Assembly: GCF_002931555.1 (NCBI RefSeq)
Contig: NZ_PSTZ01000005.1
Location: forward strand, 248,001-312,000
DNA: 64,000 bases
Source: Pseudoclavibacter sp. RFBB5
GTDB lineage: Bacteria > Actinomycetota > Actinomycetes > Actinomycetales > Microbacteriaceae
Direction of reading: 5' to 3'
The notes under the pieces were generated by a model. It was not told the DNA's origin, did not search any database, and saw nothing but the letters and a program-made list of their open reading frames with translations. The translations under genes and the position numbers were made by a program. Shown piece after piece: positions 1-8,108 of the stretch (positions are counted from its first letter, which is position 1; each line of letters begins with the position of its first letter).

Positions 1-1
1 C

Positions 2-1021
2 ATCGCAGGCTCCCTCTCCGACCGCTTCGGCCGCAAGCCGGTCATGATCGCCTCGGTGACGCTGAGCGTCGTCGCCGCGGTTGTGCTCGCCCTCGGCAGC
101 GCGAGCCCGACCGCGATGATGGTCGGGCGCCTCTTGTCCGGCGTCTCGGTGGCCTTCGCGATGGTCGTCGGCACGACCTGGATCCGCGAGCTCTCGAGCG
201 GAACCGTGGCACCCGCCATCGCGGCGAGGCGCGCCTCGCTCACCATCACCGGCGGATTCCTCCTCGGCGCCGTCGTCGCCGGCCTCCTCGCGCAGTGGGC
301 TCCCTGGCCCACCGTGACCCCGTACGTCGTGCAGCTCGCGCTCACGGCCATCGCCGCCATCGCGATCGCGCGCGGAGCCGAGACCGCCGGCCCGCGGTCC
401 CTTCGATCGGGTGAGGATCGGCCGCCTCGACCGATCGTCGACGTGGCTATCACGCCCGAGCACCGTCGTCGCTTCCTCACGGTCATCCTGCCGATGGCAC
501 CGTGGGTCTTCGCGGCTCCCGCGCTCGCGTTCGCCGTCTCGCCGGCCATCGTCGTCGAGCGGCTCGGGGGACTCGAGATAGCGTTCGCCGCCCTCCTCAC
601 GCTCGTCACGCTCACGGTCGGGTTCCTCATCCAGCCCAGCGTGCCGCGCATCGCCGCGCGCGTCGGCGGCGCCTCCGGCTCGGTCGGCCTCGGACTCCTC
701 GCCGTTGGGGCCCTCATCGTCGCCGCCAACGTCGCCGTCCAGTCTCCGCTGCTCGCGTGCGCGGCCGGCGTCCTCCTCGGTGGGGCGTACGGCATCTGCA
801 TGCTCACCGGCCTCGTGGAGGTGCAGGCGATGGCGGGGAGCCGCAACCTGGCGGGCATCACCGGCCTGTACTACGCGCTCACCTACATCGGCTTCGCCCT
901 CCCCGCCATCCTCTCCGCGCTGGCACCGACGTTCGGCATGACCTCCCTGCTCGTGACCGTCGCCGTCGTGGCGAGCGGATGCGCCGCCCTGGTCGCGTCC
1001 AGCGTGCGACGCACCCGGTGA
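2..1021 (+). CDS. MFS transporter, 5'-truncated by window edge
   Basis: The frame is open from the first bases. It begins inside the MFS motif A loop between TM2 and TM3 (GSLSDRFGRKP, about residues 3-13), so roughly the first 60-70 residues (TM1-TM2) lie outside the window. The rest alternates hydrophobic segments with a charged central loop near residues 120-150 (RSLRSGEDRPPRP), as expected between the two six-helix halves. This is an inner-membrane secondary transporter, probably a drug or metabolite exporter. The substrate cannot be read from sequence. The reading stops with TGA; the next gene starts about 146 bp downstream with its own SD, so it need not be co-transcribed. Confidence 0.85.
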   Translation: MAGSLSDRFGRKPVMIASVTLSVVAAVVLALGSASPTAMMVGRLLSGVSVAFAMVVGTTWIRELSSGTVAPAIAARRASLTITGGFLLGAVVAGLLAQWAPWPTVTPYVVQLALTAIAAIAIARGAETAGPRSLRSGEDRPPRPIVDVAITPEHRRRFLTVILPMAPWVFAAPALAFAVSPAIVVERLGGLEIAFAALLTLVTLTVGFLIQPSVPRIAARVGGASGSVGLGLLAVGALIVAANVAVQSPLLACAAGVLLGGAYGICMLTGLVEVQAMAGSRNLAGITGLYYALTYIGFALPAILSALAPTFGMTSLLVTVAVVASGCAALVASSVRRTR

Positions 1022-1167
1022 CGCGCGCCGCACTGAGCGCGCACGCACCTGCTGATCAGGGAACGTCAACGTTCGATCCCTAGCGTCGTCGGTACATTGC
1101 GCCGCGAACCGCCGCGTCGATGCCAGACCACGATCACCACGAACCACCGATCAGACGGAGGCGAACG

Positions 1168-2049
1168 ATGACCGCACTCACCGACCCCAGAAACCGCTTC
1201 AGCGACTCCGGCTTCCCCGGCCAGGAGCAGCAGCAGCCCGGCCTCACCACCGAGACCACACCCGCCCCCGACCACGGGGAGAGCAGCTACACGGGCCACG
1301 GGCGGCTCAAAGGCCGCCGCGCCCTCATCACCGGTGGCGACTCCGGCATCGGTCGCGCCGTCGCCCTCGCTTACGCACGGGAGGGCGCCAAGGTCGCAAT
1401 CTCGTACCTGCCGGAAGAGGAGGCGGACGCGCAGGAGACCGCGCGCCTGATCAACGAGGCCGGCGAGACCGGACTCCTGCTCCCTGGTGACCTCCGGAAC
1501 GAGCAGTACTGCTCCGAGATCGTGCACGCGACGGTCGCCGCCTTCGGAGGCATCGACCTGCTTGTCCTCAACGCCGCCTACCAGCGCGACCGGACGAGCA
1601 TCGGCGAGACGCCGACGGAGGAGATCCGTCGCGTCATCGAGACGAACCTCGAGGCGCCCATCTACACGCTTCGAGCCGCGGAAGAGCACCTGCCGCCGGG
1701 CGCATCCGTCATCTTCTCGTCGTCCGTGCAGGGCTACGAGCCGAGCGACGGCCTGTTCGACTACGCCATGACGAAGGCAGCCCTCGTGTCGCTCACCGAG
1801 TCGATGGCGAAGGAGTTCGGTCCGAAGGGCGTCCGCGTCAACGCCGTCGCCCCTGGCCCAATCTGGACGCCCCTCATCCCGGCCACGGGCTGGGACGAGG
1901 AGAAGCTCGCGAGCTTCGGCCAGGACACGCCCCTGGGGCGGGCCGGTCAGCCGGCTGAGCTGGCGGGCGCCTACGTCTACCTGGCCTCCGACGACGCCAC
2001 CTACACGACCGGAGCGATCATCGCCGTCACGGGCGGCAAGAACCTCTGA
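1168..2049 (+). CDS. SDR family NAD(P)-dependent oxidoreductase
   Basis: This is a 293-residue classical-type short-chain dehydrogenase with an N-terminal extension of about 45 residues (FSDSGFPGQEQQQPG), typical of the YhxC/YhdF (general-stress protein 39-like) group. Visible motifs are the Rossmann glycine motif ITGGDSGIGRA, NAAYQ (NAG equivalent), a Ser in FSSSVQGY, and the catalytic YAMTK (YxxxK). ATG 1168 was chosen because CGGAGGCGA sits just upstream; an ATG 48 bp further upstream has no SD. It is followed 56 bp later by a small SAP-type protein, so the two may form a stress-related pair. The substrate is unknown. Confidence 0.9.
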   Translation: MTALTDPRNRFSDSGFPGQEQQQPGLTTETTPAPDHGESSYTGHGRLKGRRALITGGDSGIGRAVALAYAREGAKVAISYLPEEEADAQETARLINEAGETGLLLPGDLRNEQYCSEIVHATVAAFGGIDLLVLNAAYQRDRTSIGETPTEEIRRVIETNLEAPIYTLRAAEEHLPPGASVIFSSSVQGYEPSDGLFDYAMTKAALVSLTESMAKEFGPKGVRVNAVAPGPIWTPLIPATGWDEEKLASFGQDTPLGRAGQPAELAGAYVYLASDDATYTTGAIIAVTGGKNL

Positions 2050-2105
2050 CGTCGACGGACGCCGAACAGGCGACCCGACCCGGATCGAAGCGAGAGGAGC
2101 GGATC

Positions 2106-2384
2106 ATGCCCAAGAACTCGAACGCCGACGACCAGCCGAGCCTGAAGGACCAGGAGCTCTACGAGAAGCTGCGCGACGAGGGCAACTCGAAGGAGAAGGC
2201 CGCACGCATCTCGAACGCCGCCGCCAAGAAGGGGCGGAGTGAGGTCGGGAAGAAGGGCGGCGAATCCGGATCGTACGAGGACTGGACCGTCGCGGACCTC
2301 AAGCAGCGCGCGAAGGAGCTCGACCTCACGGGCTATTCGGACAAGCGCAAGGACGAGCTCATCGAGATGCTCCGCGAGCACTGA
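2106..2384 (+). CDS. Small charged protein with SAP/Rho-N-like C-terminus
   Basis: The protein has 92 residues and is very rich in Lys, Glu and Asp. The first half (about 1-55; KDQELYEKLRDEGNSKEKAA, then AAKKGRSEVGKKGG) resembles the small DUF7218-type actinobacterial proteins. The C-terminal 38 residues (WTVADLKQRAKELDLTG, then KRKDELIEML) fit the helix-extension-helix of SAP or Rho N-terminal domains, which bind nucleic acid. The start is supported by GAGAGGAG upstream. Its partner may be the preceding SDR gene. A nucleic-acid-binding or stress role is inferred only from domain resemblance. Confidence 0.8.
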   Translation: MPKNSNADDQPSLKDQELYEKLRDEGNSKEKAARISNAAAKKGRSEVGKKGGESGSYEDWTVADLKQRAKELDLTGYSDKRKDELIEMLREH

Positions 2385-2396
2385 GCGGACTTGCCT

Positions 2397-2440
2397 GCCC
2401 CGCTGGGGATGAGCTCACGAGAGCCCGTCCCGAGCGGGGC
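2397..2440. terminator. Bidirectional hairpin between convergent genes
   Basis: Arms at 2397-2409 (GCCCCGCTGGGGA) and 2428-2440 (TCCCGAGCGGGGC) pair over 13 bp with one mismatch. The hairpin lies between the 3' ends of the SAP-type gene and the oppositely oriented MBL gene. There is no clear T-run, so termination is inferred from position and symmetry. Confidence 0.5.
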
Positions 2441-2448
2441 GGCGGCCG

Positions 2449-3111
2449 TCAGTCAAGTTCGAGCGTCTCGAAGGGCTGCAGGTCCACGAGCAGTGCACCT
2501 GCGCGCTCCGCCGACTCGCGGAGCCGAGTCGTCGCCAGCGACTTCCCGACCTTGGCGAGCAGCATCTCGTGCACGGGCAGCACCCGCTTGGGGCGCACCC
2601 GCTCGATGTAGTCCATCGACTCCGCGATGCGCATCCACGGTGCGTTCGCGCACACAGCCAGCACGTCGATGTCGATGCCCTCCGGCGCACTGTAGGCGTC
2701 GCCCCCGTAGTAGAGCGCGCCGTGCTCGACGAGCACGCCGACGTTCTCGATGCGGGGGATCGAGCTGTGGATGATGGCATGCTCGCCGCCGAAGAACGCG
2801 AGATCGAAGCCCCCGACCAGCACCGATTCGCCAGCGGAGACGTCGATGACCTCTCCGATGTCCGGGAGATCGGCGGCGAGGATCTTCTCGGCCGCCGAGG
2901 GCGTCGTGAAGATCGGGGTTTTCGGGTTCCTGGCCAGGATGCGGGTCAGCTGCTCCGGAGTCCAGTGGTCGTCGTGCTCGTGCGTGATGACGATGGCGAC
3001 CGTCCCCGCCGCCTCGGTGATCGGGGTCGTGAACTTGCCCGGATCTATGAAGAGCCGCGACCCGCTCTTCTCGATCGAAAGCGCGGCGTGCTCGAGCTTG
3101 GTGAGGCGCAT
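2449..3111 (-). CDS. MBL fold metallo-hydrolase (UlaG-like)
   Basis: This 220-residue metallo-beta-lactamase-fold protein carries the metal motif THEHDDHW (HxHxDH) at about residues 39-46, a later His in GGEHAII, an Asp in YYGGDAY, and a C-terminal His in LPVHEML. This spacing matches small UlaG/YcfM-like hydrolases. It begins MRLTKLEHAALSI directly, with no signal peptide, so it is cytoplasmic. ATG 3111 is preceded by AGGGGGA on the minus strand; an in-frame extension upstream lacks an SD. The gene is monocistronic, convergent with the SAP-type gene and divergent from tRNA-Glu. The substrate is not determinable. Confidence 0.88.
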   Translation of the reverse strand: MRLTKLEHAALSIEKSGSRLFIDPGKFTTPITEAAGTVAIVITHEHDDHWTPEQLTRILARNPKTPIFTTPSAAEKILAADLPDIGEVIDVSAGESVLVGGFDLAFFGGEHAIIHSSIPRIENVGVLVEHGALYYGGDAYSAPEGIDIDVLAVCANAPWMRIAESMDYIERVRPKRVLPVHEMLLAKVGKSLATTRLRESAERAGALLVDLQPFETLELD

Positions 3112-3237
3112 GTTCCCCCTTGATGAGATGCGGCCTCCGTGGGACGCGCGACGATGCGACAACGCTAGCAACCCGCGTCTGGTCGGCCGCACAGGACCCG
3201 CGGAACGACGCGCGACGCGCCGTACCCGAAACCGGAC

Positions 3238-3267
3238 TTGCATTGTCTTCGCGCCGTGTGCCAGAAT
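3238..3267 (+). promoter_or_regulatory. Promoter of tRNA-Glu
   Basis: TTGCAT (3238-3243) and CAGAAT (3262-3267) are separated by 18 bp and end 17 bp before the mature tRNA 5' end. The -35/-10 fit is moderate and the placement is right. Confidence 0.5.
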
Positions 3268-3284
3268 ATCCGAGTTGCCAAAAC

Positions 3285-3360
3285 GGTCCCATCGTTTAGC
3301 GGCCTAGGACACCGCCCTCTCACGGCGGCAGCGCGGGTTCGAATCCCGCTGGGATCACCA
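3285..3360 (+). tRNA. tRNA-Glu (anticodon CTC)
   Basis: The gene folds as a complete cloverleaf. The acceptor arms are GGTCCCA and TGGGATC (one G-U). The D arm contains TAGCGGCCTA. The anticodon stem CCGCC/GGCGG encloses the loop CTCTCAC with CTC in the anticodon position. The T arm is GCGGG-TTCGAAT-CCCGC. CCA is encoded at 3358-3360. It is 76 nt with no variable-arm extension, and is followed immediately by a strong hairpin terminator. Confidence 0.97.
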
Positions 3361-3362
3361 AC

Positions 3363-3398
3363 GAAAGCCCGGTTCGAGACATCTCGAACCGGGCTTTC
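3363..3398 (+). terminator. Intrinsic terminator of tRNA-Glu
   Basis: This is a perfect 16-bp inverted repeat (3363-3378 and 3383-3398, GAAAGCCCGGTTCGAG and its complement) with a 4-nt loop ACAT, starting 2 nt after the encoded CCA. The descending arm ends in CTTTCT. Confidence 0.88.
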
Positions 3399-3432
3399 TG
3401 CATGCGTGGTCAGCTTTCTGCATGCGTGGTCA
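3393..3432 (+). repeat. 20-bp perfect tandem duplication at the terminator edge
   Basis: GCTTTCTGCATGCGTGGTCA occurs twice head to tail (3393-3412 and 3413-3432). The first copy begins inside the descending arm of the tRNA terminator and duplicates its T-tract. It looks like a recent slippage or duplication event. It does not copy the tRNA 3' end, so it is not an att site. Confidence 0.9.
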
Positions 3433-3454
3433 AGGGTCCCGCACTCGGGTTCGG

Positions 3455-3483
3455 TTGACGGCAATCCTGCTCGGGGATACGTT
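3455..3483 (+). promoter_or_regulatory. Probable promoter of the ABC-F gene
   Basis: TTGACG (3455-3460) and TACGTT (3478-3483) have a 17-bp spacer, a good sigma-70-type match. A start near 3490 would leave a 5' leader of about 137 nt before the GTG of the ABC-F gene. Confidence 0.6.
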
Positions 3484-3518
3484 GGGATGGTTCCTGTTCC
3501 CGACAGATTGGCAGGCCG

Positions 3519-3560
3519 GTGAGGATTCTCGACGCCCCCGTAACGCACACTGTGCGCTGA
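3519..3560 (+). CDS. Putative leader peptide (uORF) of the ABC-F gene
   Basis: A GTG-initiated 13-codon frame, MRILDAPVTHTVR, lies wholly within the predicted leader. It ends at TGA 3558-3560, overlapping the first inverted repeat of the leader. Short uORFs before antibiotic-responsive ABC-F genes are known in other bacteria. The start has only a weak SD (GGCAGG) and no homology evidence is available, so it could be chance. Confidence 0.3.
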   Translation: MRILDAPVTHTVR

Positions 3561-3610
3561 CGACCGTCGAACCCACCTTCTGAGGCTTCCGGTGTCAGTG
3601 CGCGCACTGA
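3544..3610 (+). promoter_or_regulatory. Structured leader with two palindromes before ABC-F
   Basis: CGCACACTGTGCG (3544-3556) is symmetric around its centre. TCAGTGCGCGCACTGA (3595-3610) is a perfect 16-bp palindrome ending 16 bp before the GTG start. GCGCTGAC (3554-3561) can pair alternatively with GTCAG-GCGC (3593-3602, one bulge), giving mutually exclusive RNA structures. This could be an attenuator, or the second palindrome could be an operator; sequence alone does not decide. Confidence 0.4.
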
Positions 3611-3626
3611 ACCACCAGGGAGCATC

Positions 3627-5282
3627 GTGTCTACGTCGACACCTCACACCATCACCCCACTCGCCTTCGAGCGCCTCAGCCTGAGCTGGCCCGACGGGAC
3701 GCGGGCACTCGACTCGCTCACGGGCGCCTTCCCACCGGGGAGGACCGGCCTCGTAGGCCGCAACGGCAGCGGCAAATCGACCCTGCTTCGCCTCCTCGCA
3801 GGCACGCTCACGCCGAGCGGCGGGACGATCCGGGCGGATGCGGACGTCGCCTACCTGCCGCAGCAGCTGACCCTCCATACTGGCCTCCCCGTCACCGCCC
3901 TCTTGGGCGTCGAGAAGAAGATCGCGGCCCTGCGCGCCATCGAGGGCGGCTCCATCGACACGGCCGTGTACGACGTGCTCGGGGATGACTGGGACATCGA
4001 GATGCGCGCCGAGGCAGAGCTGCGAAGCCTCGGTCTCGACGAGGCGATGCTGACCCGCACCGTCGGCAGCCTGTCCGGCGGCGAGGCCATGCTCGTGGCC
4101 GTCGCCGGTCTGCGCCTCGGCGGTGCGCCGATCGTGCTGCTCGACGAGCCCAGCAACAACCTCGATCGGGAGGCGCGCGACAGGCTCACCGAGCTCGTCG
4201 CATCGTGGCGTGGAACGCTCGTCATCGCCAGCCACGACGAGGAGCTGCTCGAGCACGTCGACCAGATCGCCGAGCTCCGGCGAGGGGAGCTCAGCCTGAC
4301 CGGCGGCGGGTACAGCGCGTACCTCGAGCAGCTCGAACGCGAGCGAATGGCGGCCGCCCAGGCCCTCCGCTCAGCCGAGGGCACGCTCAGATCCGAGCAG
4401 CGCGACCGTCGAGAAGCGGAGGCGAAGATCGCGAGCAGCCTCCGAGCGGGGAAGAAGGCGCAGGCCAACAAGCGGGCGCCGAAGATCCTCATGAACGGGC
4501 AGAAGGCGCGCGCCCAGGTGTCCGCGGGCAAGCTCCGAGGGGAGCACGACGCGCGCCTCGCCGACGCTCGTGCCGCCGTGGACCGGGCTGAGGAGCGCGT
4601 GAGGGACGACGCGAGCATCCGCATCCAGCTGCCCGACCCCGACGTCGCGTCGTCGCGTCGGCTCGCGACCCTCGAACTGCCGGATACCGCGGGCGAGCTG
4701 CGGCCGATCGTGATCATGGGGCCGGAGCGCATCGCCCTCACCGGTCCGAACGGCTCGGGCAAGACGACGATCCTCGAGGCGATCGCCACCTCGGCCGACG
4801 CGGACGGCGCCGAGGGGGCTGCGCGCATCGGCACGCGCGGGGGAGCGTGGGTCACCGCGTCCACCAACCGTGTCGGATACCTGCGCCAGCGCCTCGACGG
4901 TCTGGACGACGGGGCGAGTGTGCTGGACAACGTGCAGCGGGCGGCGCCGGAGACCTCCGTGCAGGAGCTCAGAGCGCAGCTCGCTCGGTTCCTGCTGCGC
5001 GGGGCCGTCGTCGAACGGCCCGTGTCCTCGCTCTCCGGAGGCGAGCGCTTCCGGGTCTCGCTCGTTCGGCTCCTCCTCGCGACCCCCGCCTCCCAGCTCC
5101 TGCTGCTGGACGAGCCGACCAACAACCTCGACCGGGAATCGACCGCGCAGCTCGTCAGCGCGCTCGGCGACTACCGGGGAGCGCTCCTCGTCGTGAGCCA
5201 CGACGAGCGGTTCCTCGGGAGGCTGGGGGTGACCAGACGACTCGGTCTCGACCCGGCAGGAAGCGTCATCGCAGAGGCGTGA
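3627..5282 (+). CDS. ABC-F family ATPase
   Basis: This 551-residue soluble protein has two ABC cassettes and no membrane segments, as in ribosome-associated ABC-F proteins. Cassette 1 has Walker A GRNGSGKST (about 47), signature LSGGE (about 149) and Walker B LLDEPSNNLD (about 170). Cassette 2 has GPNGSGKTT (about 373), LSGGERF (about 469) and LLLLDEPTNNLD (about 490). The charged linker between them (about 230-330, rich in Arg, Glu and Ala) is the P-site tRNA interaction motif region. The GTG start has CAGGGA upstream. ABC-F proteins act on ribosomes in translation quality control or in ribosome protection against antibiotics. The structured leader and uORF favour an inducible, resistance-type member, but this is inference. 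Confidence 0.9.
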   Translation: MSTSTPHTITPLAFERLSLSWPDGTRALDSLTGAFPPGRTGLVGRNGSGKSTLLRLLAGTLTPSGGTIRADADVAYLPQQLTLHTGLPVTALLGVEKKIAALRAIEGGSIDTAVYDVLGDDWDIEMRAEAELRSLGLDEAMLTRTVGSLSGGEAMLVAVAGLRLGGAPIVLLDEPSNNLDREARDRLTELVASWRGTLVIASHDEELLEHVDQIAELRRGELSLTGGGYSAYLEQLERERMAAAQALRSAEGTLRSEQRDRREAEAKIASSLRAGKKAQANKRAPKILMNGQKARAQVSAGKLRGEHDARLADARAAVDRAEERVRDDASIRIQLPDPDVASSRRLATLELPDTAGELRPIVIMGPERIALTGPNGSGKTTILEAIATSADADGAEGAARIGTRGGAWVTASTNRVGYLRQRLDGLDDGASVLDNVQRAAPETSVQELRAQLARFLLRGAVVERPVSSLSGGERFRVSLVRLLLATPASQLLLLDEPTNNLDRESTAQLVSALGDYRGALLVVSHDERFLGRLGVTRRLGLDPAGSVIAEA

Positions 5283-5413
5283 GGCCGGGACGGGGTCGCG
5301 GCGGGTCTCGCAGCAGGGCCGCCGCAATGCCACAATGGATGCACGCGCGATCTACGCGTACAAGGTGTGCCTTCGGGGCAGGCCACCCGGGCAGAGTTCC
5401 AGAGGTGCTATTT

Positions 5414-6304
5414 GTGAATACTGAACTGGCTTCGTCGTACGCGCGCGCGGAGGAAGCCGTCGCGTTGCGCGTGAGTGCCGCCAGCGATGTCGGAAGTGTG
5501 CGCCAGGTCAACGAGGACTCCGTGCTCGCACGAATGCCCGTCTTCTTCGTCGCCGATGGCATGGGCGGTCACGCCTACGGCGACCGCGCGAGCCAGACCG
5601 TGGTCGCGACCTTCGACGAGGAGTTCCAGGTCGAGGAGCCCGCGACGCCGGATCGCGTGCTGCGCACCATCGACCGCGCGAACCGTGCGGTGCAGGACCT
5701 CGTGACCGAGGCCGACGGCCCCGGCGCCGTCGCGGGCACGACGCTCTCCGGCATCGCGCTCGTCGACCTTGCCGACCTCGGCGCAGAGCTGCTGCACTGG
5801 ATGATCTTCAACGTCGGGGACTCGCGCGTGTACGGCTGGAACGGCCGCGCGCTCGTGCAGGTCACCGTCGACCACTCGGCCGTGCAGGAGATGGTCGCCA
5901 TGGGGCTCATCTCGGCCGCCGACGCGCTCATCCACCCCGACCGCAACGTCATCACCCGCGCCGTCGGCTCCGAGAGCGACGTGGAGGCCGACATCTGGCT
6001 CATGCCGGTGCACGGCCACCAGGTGTTCCTCGTCTGCTCGGATGGGCTCACGAAGGAGCTCAGCGACGAGCAGATCTCGCAGGTCATGCTCGAGTACCAC
6101 TCCGACCCGGAGCCCGAGCTGACGCTCGCCGAGACGCTCGTGCAGACGGCGGTCGAGGTCGGCGGACGCGACAACGTGAGCGTCGTCGTCATCGACTCCG
6201 AATACGCGAACGCCGACCAGGCATCCGCTGCGCCCACCGTGACGACGGGGCCGATCGCGGCTCCGCCGGCCGACGACAGCTTCGAAGACACGACGCCGAG
6301 GTAA
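5414..6304 (+). CDS. PP2C-family protein serine/threonine phosphatase
   Basis: This 296-residue phosphatase is complete for the metal-dependent PP2C motifs: DVGSVRQVNED (about 26-36), VADGMGGH (about 47-54), GTTLSGI (about 109), NVGDSRVY, HPDRNVITRAVGS, CSDGL (about 208) and GGRDNVSVVV (about 250). A disordered acidic and Pro-rich tail follows. No TM segment is seen, so it is cytoplasmic. GTG 5414 is preferred because AGAGG lies 8 nt upstream; an in-frame GTG 9 bp earlier is possible. It is the first gene of the signalling/fibre block and ends 2 bp before the FHA gene. Its likely role is to dephosphorylate targets of the kinase two genes downstream. Confidence 0.93.
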   Translation: MNTELASSYARAEEAVALRVSAASDVGSVRQVNEDSVLARMPVFFVADGMGGHAYGDRASQTVVATFDEEFQVEEPATPDRVLRTIDRANRAVQDLVTEADGPGAVAGTTLSGIALVDLADLGAELLHWMIFNVGDSRVYGWNGRALVQVTVDHSAVQEMVAMGLISAADALIHPDRNVITRAVGSESDVEADIWLMPVHGHQVFLVCSDGLTKELSDEQISQVMLEYHSDPEPELTLAETLVQTAVEVGGRDNVSVVVIDSEYANADQASAAPTVTTGPIAAPPADDSFEDTTPR

Positions 6305-6306
6305 CG

Positions 6307-8106
6307 ATGACCGAGGCACCCCACGAGGCCACGGCACACGCTCCCGTGATCTTTCGTCAGCGCCGTCACGCGCTGCTGATCCCGCGTCCGCTCGCATCGT
6401 CGCAGCGCGCGGACCCGGCGCTCGACGCTGGCGACGCCCCTGACGCCCCTGACGCCCCTGAGGCCGCGGGAGCCGTCGACGCGGCCCGCCTGGCGTTCAC
6501 GGACGGCGCCCTCTCGTGCGACCGCGTCCTCGCGGCTCTTCTCGGCGGCGGCCCGCTCAGCGAGGTCGCCCCGTTCGTGTACCTGATCCGCGACGGGAAC
6601 GGCCTGCGGGTCCTCGCGCGAGGGCCGCTGCGCGTCGTCGAGCTGCCGAACTCGCCACGGGTCGGGATGCGCCCCGCCGTCATCAATGCGCGGGAGGCGC
6701 TCACCTGGGTCGAAGCCCTGCTCCCGGCCGCGCGCGGCGTCGAGGTCACCGTCGAGGACGACAGGCTCGGACGCGACGAGGTGCCGATCCAGCTGCTGTT
6801 CGCGGACCGCGACCACGAGGTCGCCGAGGCATCAGTCCCGAACCTCGAGGCCGTGGAGACGACCGCCGACCCCGACCTCGACGGCACCGTCGGCCCGGGG
6901 GAGGCCGTGCAGGAGCATTCGCAGTCGCTCGAGGCGCAGCTCGAAGGGGCCCCACGCTCGCACACAGCGAAGGCGGAATCCGGCGAGGCGTTCCCAGAGG
7001 CGACGATTCTCGAGCTGCCCGTCGACCTCGAGCTTCCCTCAGATGACGAAGGACGTTCCCGCGACGAATCGGCCGCGCTCGACAAGCCCGCCTCCGAATC
7101 CGAATCCGAGCCTGCAGCCGAAGGTGACGCGCCCGCCGACGGTGATGCAGCAGCCGAAGGCGCATCGGAGCCCGAGGCGAGCGAGGACGCGGACCCCTCG
7201 AATCGCGACGCGCAGACGTTCCCCGTGCCGATCCTCGACGCGGAAGCGCAGGCCGACCTGATCGGGGAGCATGACGGCCGCACGATCCTGAGCGACGAAG
7301 CGAGCCGCATCCGCCAAGCCGCATCTGCGCGCCGCGCCGCGCGCCGAGAATCCCAGGACCACCCCGACCCGGCGGCGACCCAGCTCGGGTCGCTCCCGCC
7401 CCACCACGTCGCCTCGGCAGGCCGAAGCGGTCACCCCGAGCTCACCGACCGCCCCGAGCAGGGGGAGCACGACGGTCTCACGGTCGCCGGAGGATCGATC
7501 CAGGACCTCAGGCGCGACCGTGCCAGCCAGGTCGGGCTCGGCGACCTCGGTGAGACGGTGCTCGCGCAGGCGCTGTCGTTCGAGACGCACCCCGAAGGCG
7601 GGGGCGCGGCGTTCGCTGCGCCGGCCGCACCGCCGGCAGGGCCAGTCGCGGCCCCGGCCGCAGAGCCCGCAGCGCCACGCCTGACAGCACCATCCGCCCC
7701 GCCGGCTGCGCGCCCGCATGCGCCCGCGCATCCCACTGCCCCGAACGCGCCCGCCTACGTCGTCGAGCTGTCCACGGGCGGCACGGTCGGGCTCGCGGGT
7801 CCGCTTGTGCTCGGCAGGGCGCCGAGCATGGGGGCAGAGCAGACCGGGGGTGTCGAGCCCCAGCACGTCAAGCTCACCGGAGCGACCGATATCTCCCGCA
7901 ACCACGTGCTGATGAGCGTCGAAGGTGGCGTCATCGTCGTCACCGACCTGCATTCGCGCAACGGCACCGACGTCGTCATGCCCGGCCGCGGCCCGCAGCG
8001 GCTGCGAGCCGGCGAGCCGACAGCGGTCATGCCGAACACGGTCATCGACCTCGGCAGCGGCATCTTCCTGACCGTGCGCAACCTGTCCATGACGGCGAGC
8101 CACTGA
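6307..8106 (+). CDS. FHA domain protein with long disordered region
   Basis: The protein has 599 residues. The N-terminal part (about 1-190) is a weakly characterised globular region containing a DAPDAPDAPEA microrepeat at about 44-54. Residues about 200-470 are acidic and Ala/Pro-rich, probably disordered. The C-terminal FHA domain (about 483-599) shows LGRAPS, the phosphothreonine-contact SRNHV, and SRNGT. FHA domains bind pThr peptides. Placed between a PP2C phosphatase and a Ser/Thr kinase, it is a likely reader or substrate of that kinase. The start lies 2 bp after the phosphatase stop and its stop lies 2 bp before the kinase GTG, indicating tight co-transcription. Confidence 0.9.
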   Translation: MTEAPHEATAHAPVIFRQRRHALLIPRPLASSQRADPALDAGDAPDAPDAPEAAGAVDAARLAFTDGALSCDRVLAALLGGGPLSEVAPFVYLIRDGNGLRVLARGPLRVVELPNSPRVGMRPAVINAREALTWVEALLPAARGVEVTVEDDRLGRDEVPIQLLFADRDHEVAEASVPNLEAVETTADPDLDGTVGPGEAVQEHSQSLEAQLEGAPRSHTAKAESGEAFPEATILELPVDLELPSDDEGRSRDESAALDKPASESESEPAAEGDAPADGDAAAEGASEPEASEDADPSNRDAQTFPVPILDAEAQADLIGEHDGRTILSDEASRIRQAASARRAARRESQDHPDPAATQLGSLPPHHVASAGRSGHPELTDRPEQGEHDGLTVAGGSIQDLRRDRASQVGLGDLGETVLAQALSFETHPEGGGAAFAAPAAPPAGPVAAPAAEPAAPRLTAPSAPPAARPHAPAHPTAPNAPAYVVELSTGGTVGLAGPLVLGRAPSMGAEQTGGVEPQHVKLTGATDISRNHVLMSVEGGVIVVTDLHSRNGTDVVMPGRGPQRLRAGEPTAVMPNTVIDLGSGIFLTVRNLSMTASH

Positions 8107-8108
8107 CG

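Noticed and set aside
3285-3432. tRNA-Glu 3' end as a phage or island attachment site
   Set aside because: The following 20-bp repeat does not match the tRNA 3' end, no integrase gene is near, and the flanking genes look chromosomal.
3487-3522. Eleven-codon frame MVPVPDRLAGR before the ABC-F gene
   Set aside because: Its ATG lies 3 nt after the predicted -10 box, so it would precede the transcription start. The GTG frame at 3519 is the better uORF.
6435-6462. CRISPR-like or functional repeat at the GACGCCCCT triplet
   Set aside because: It is only three 9-bp in-frame copies encoding DAP units in a protein N-terminus. No spacers and no cas genes are seen anywhere in the window.
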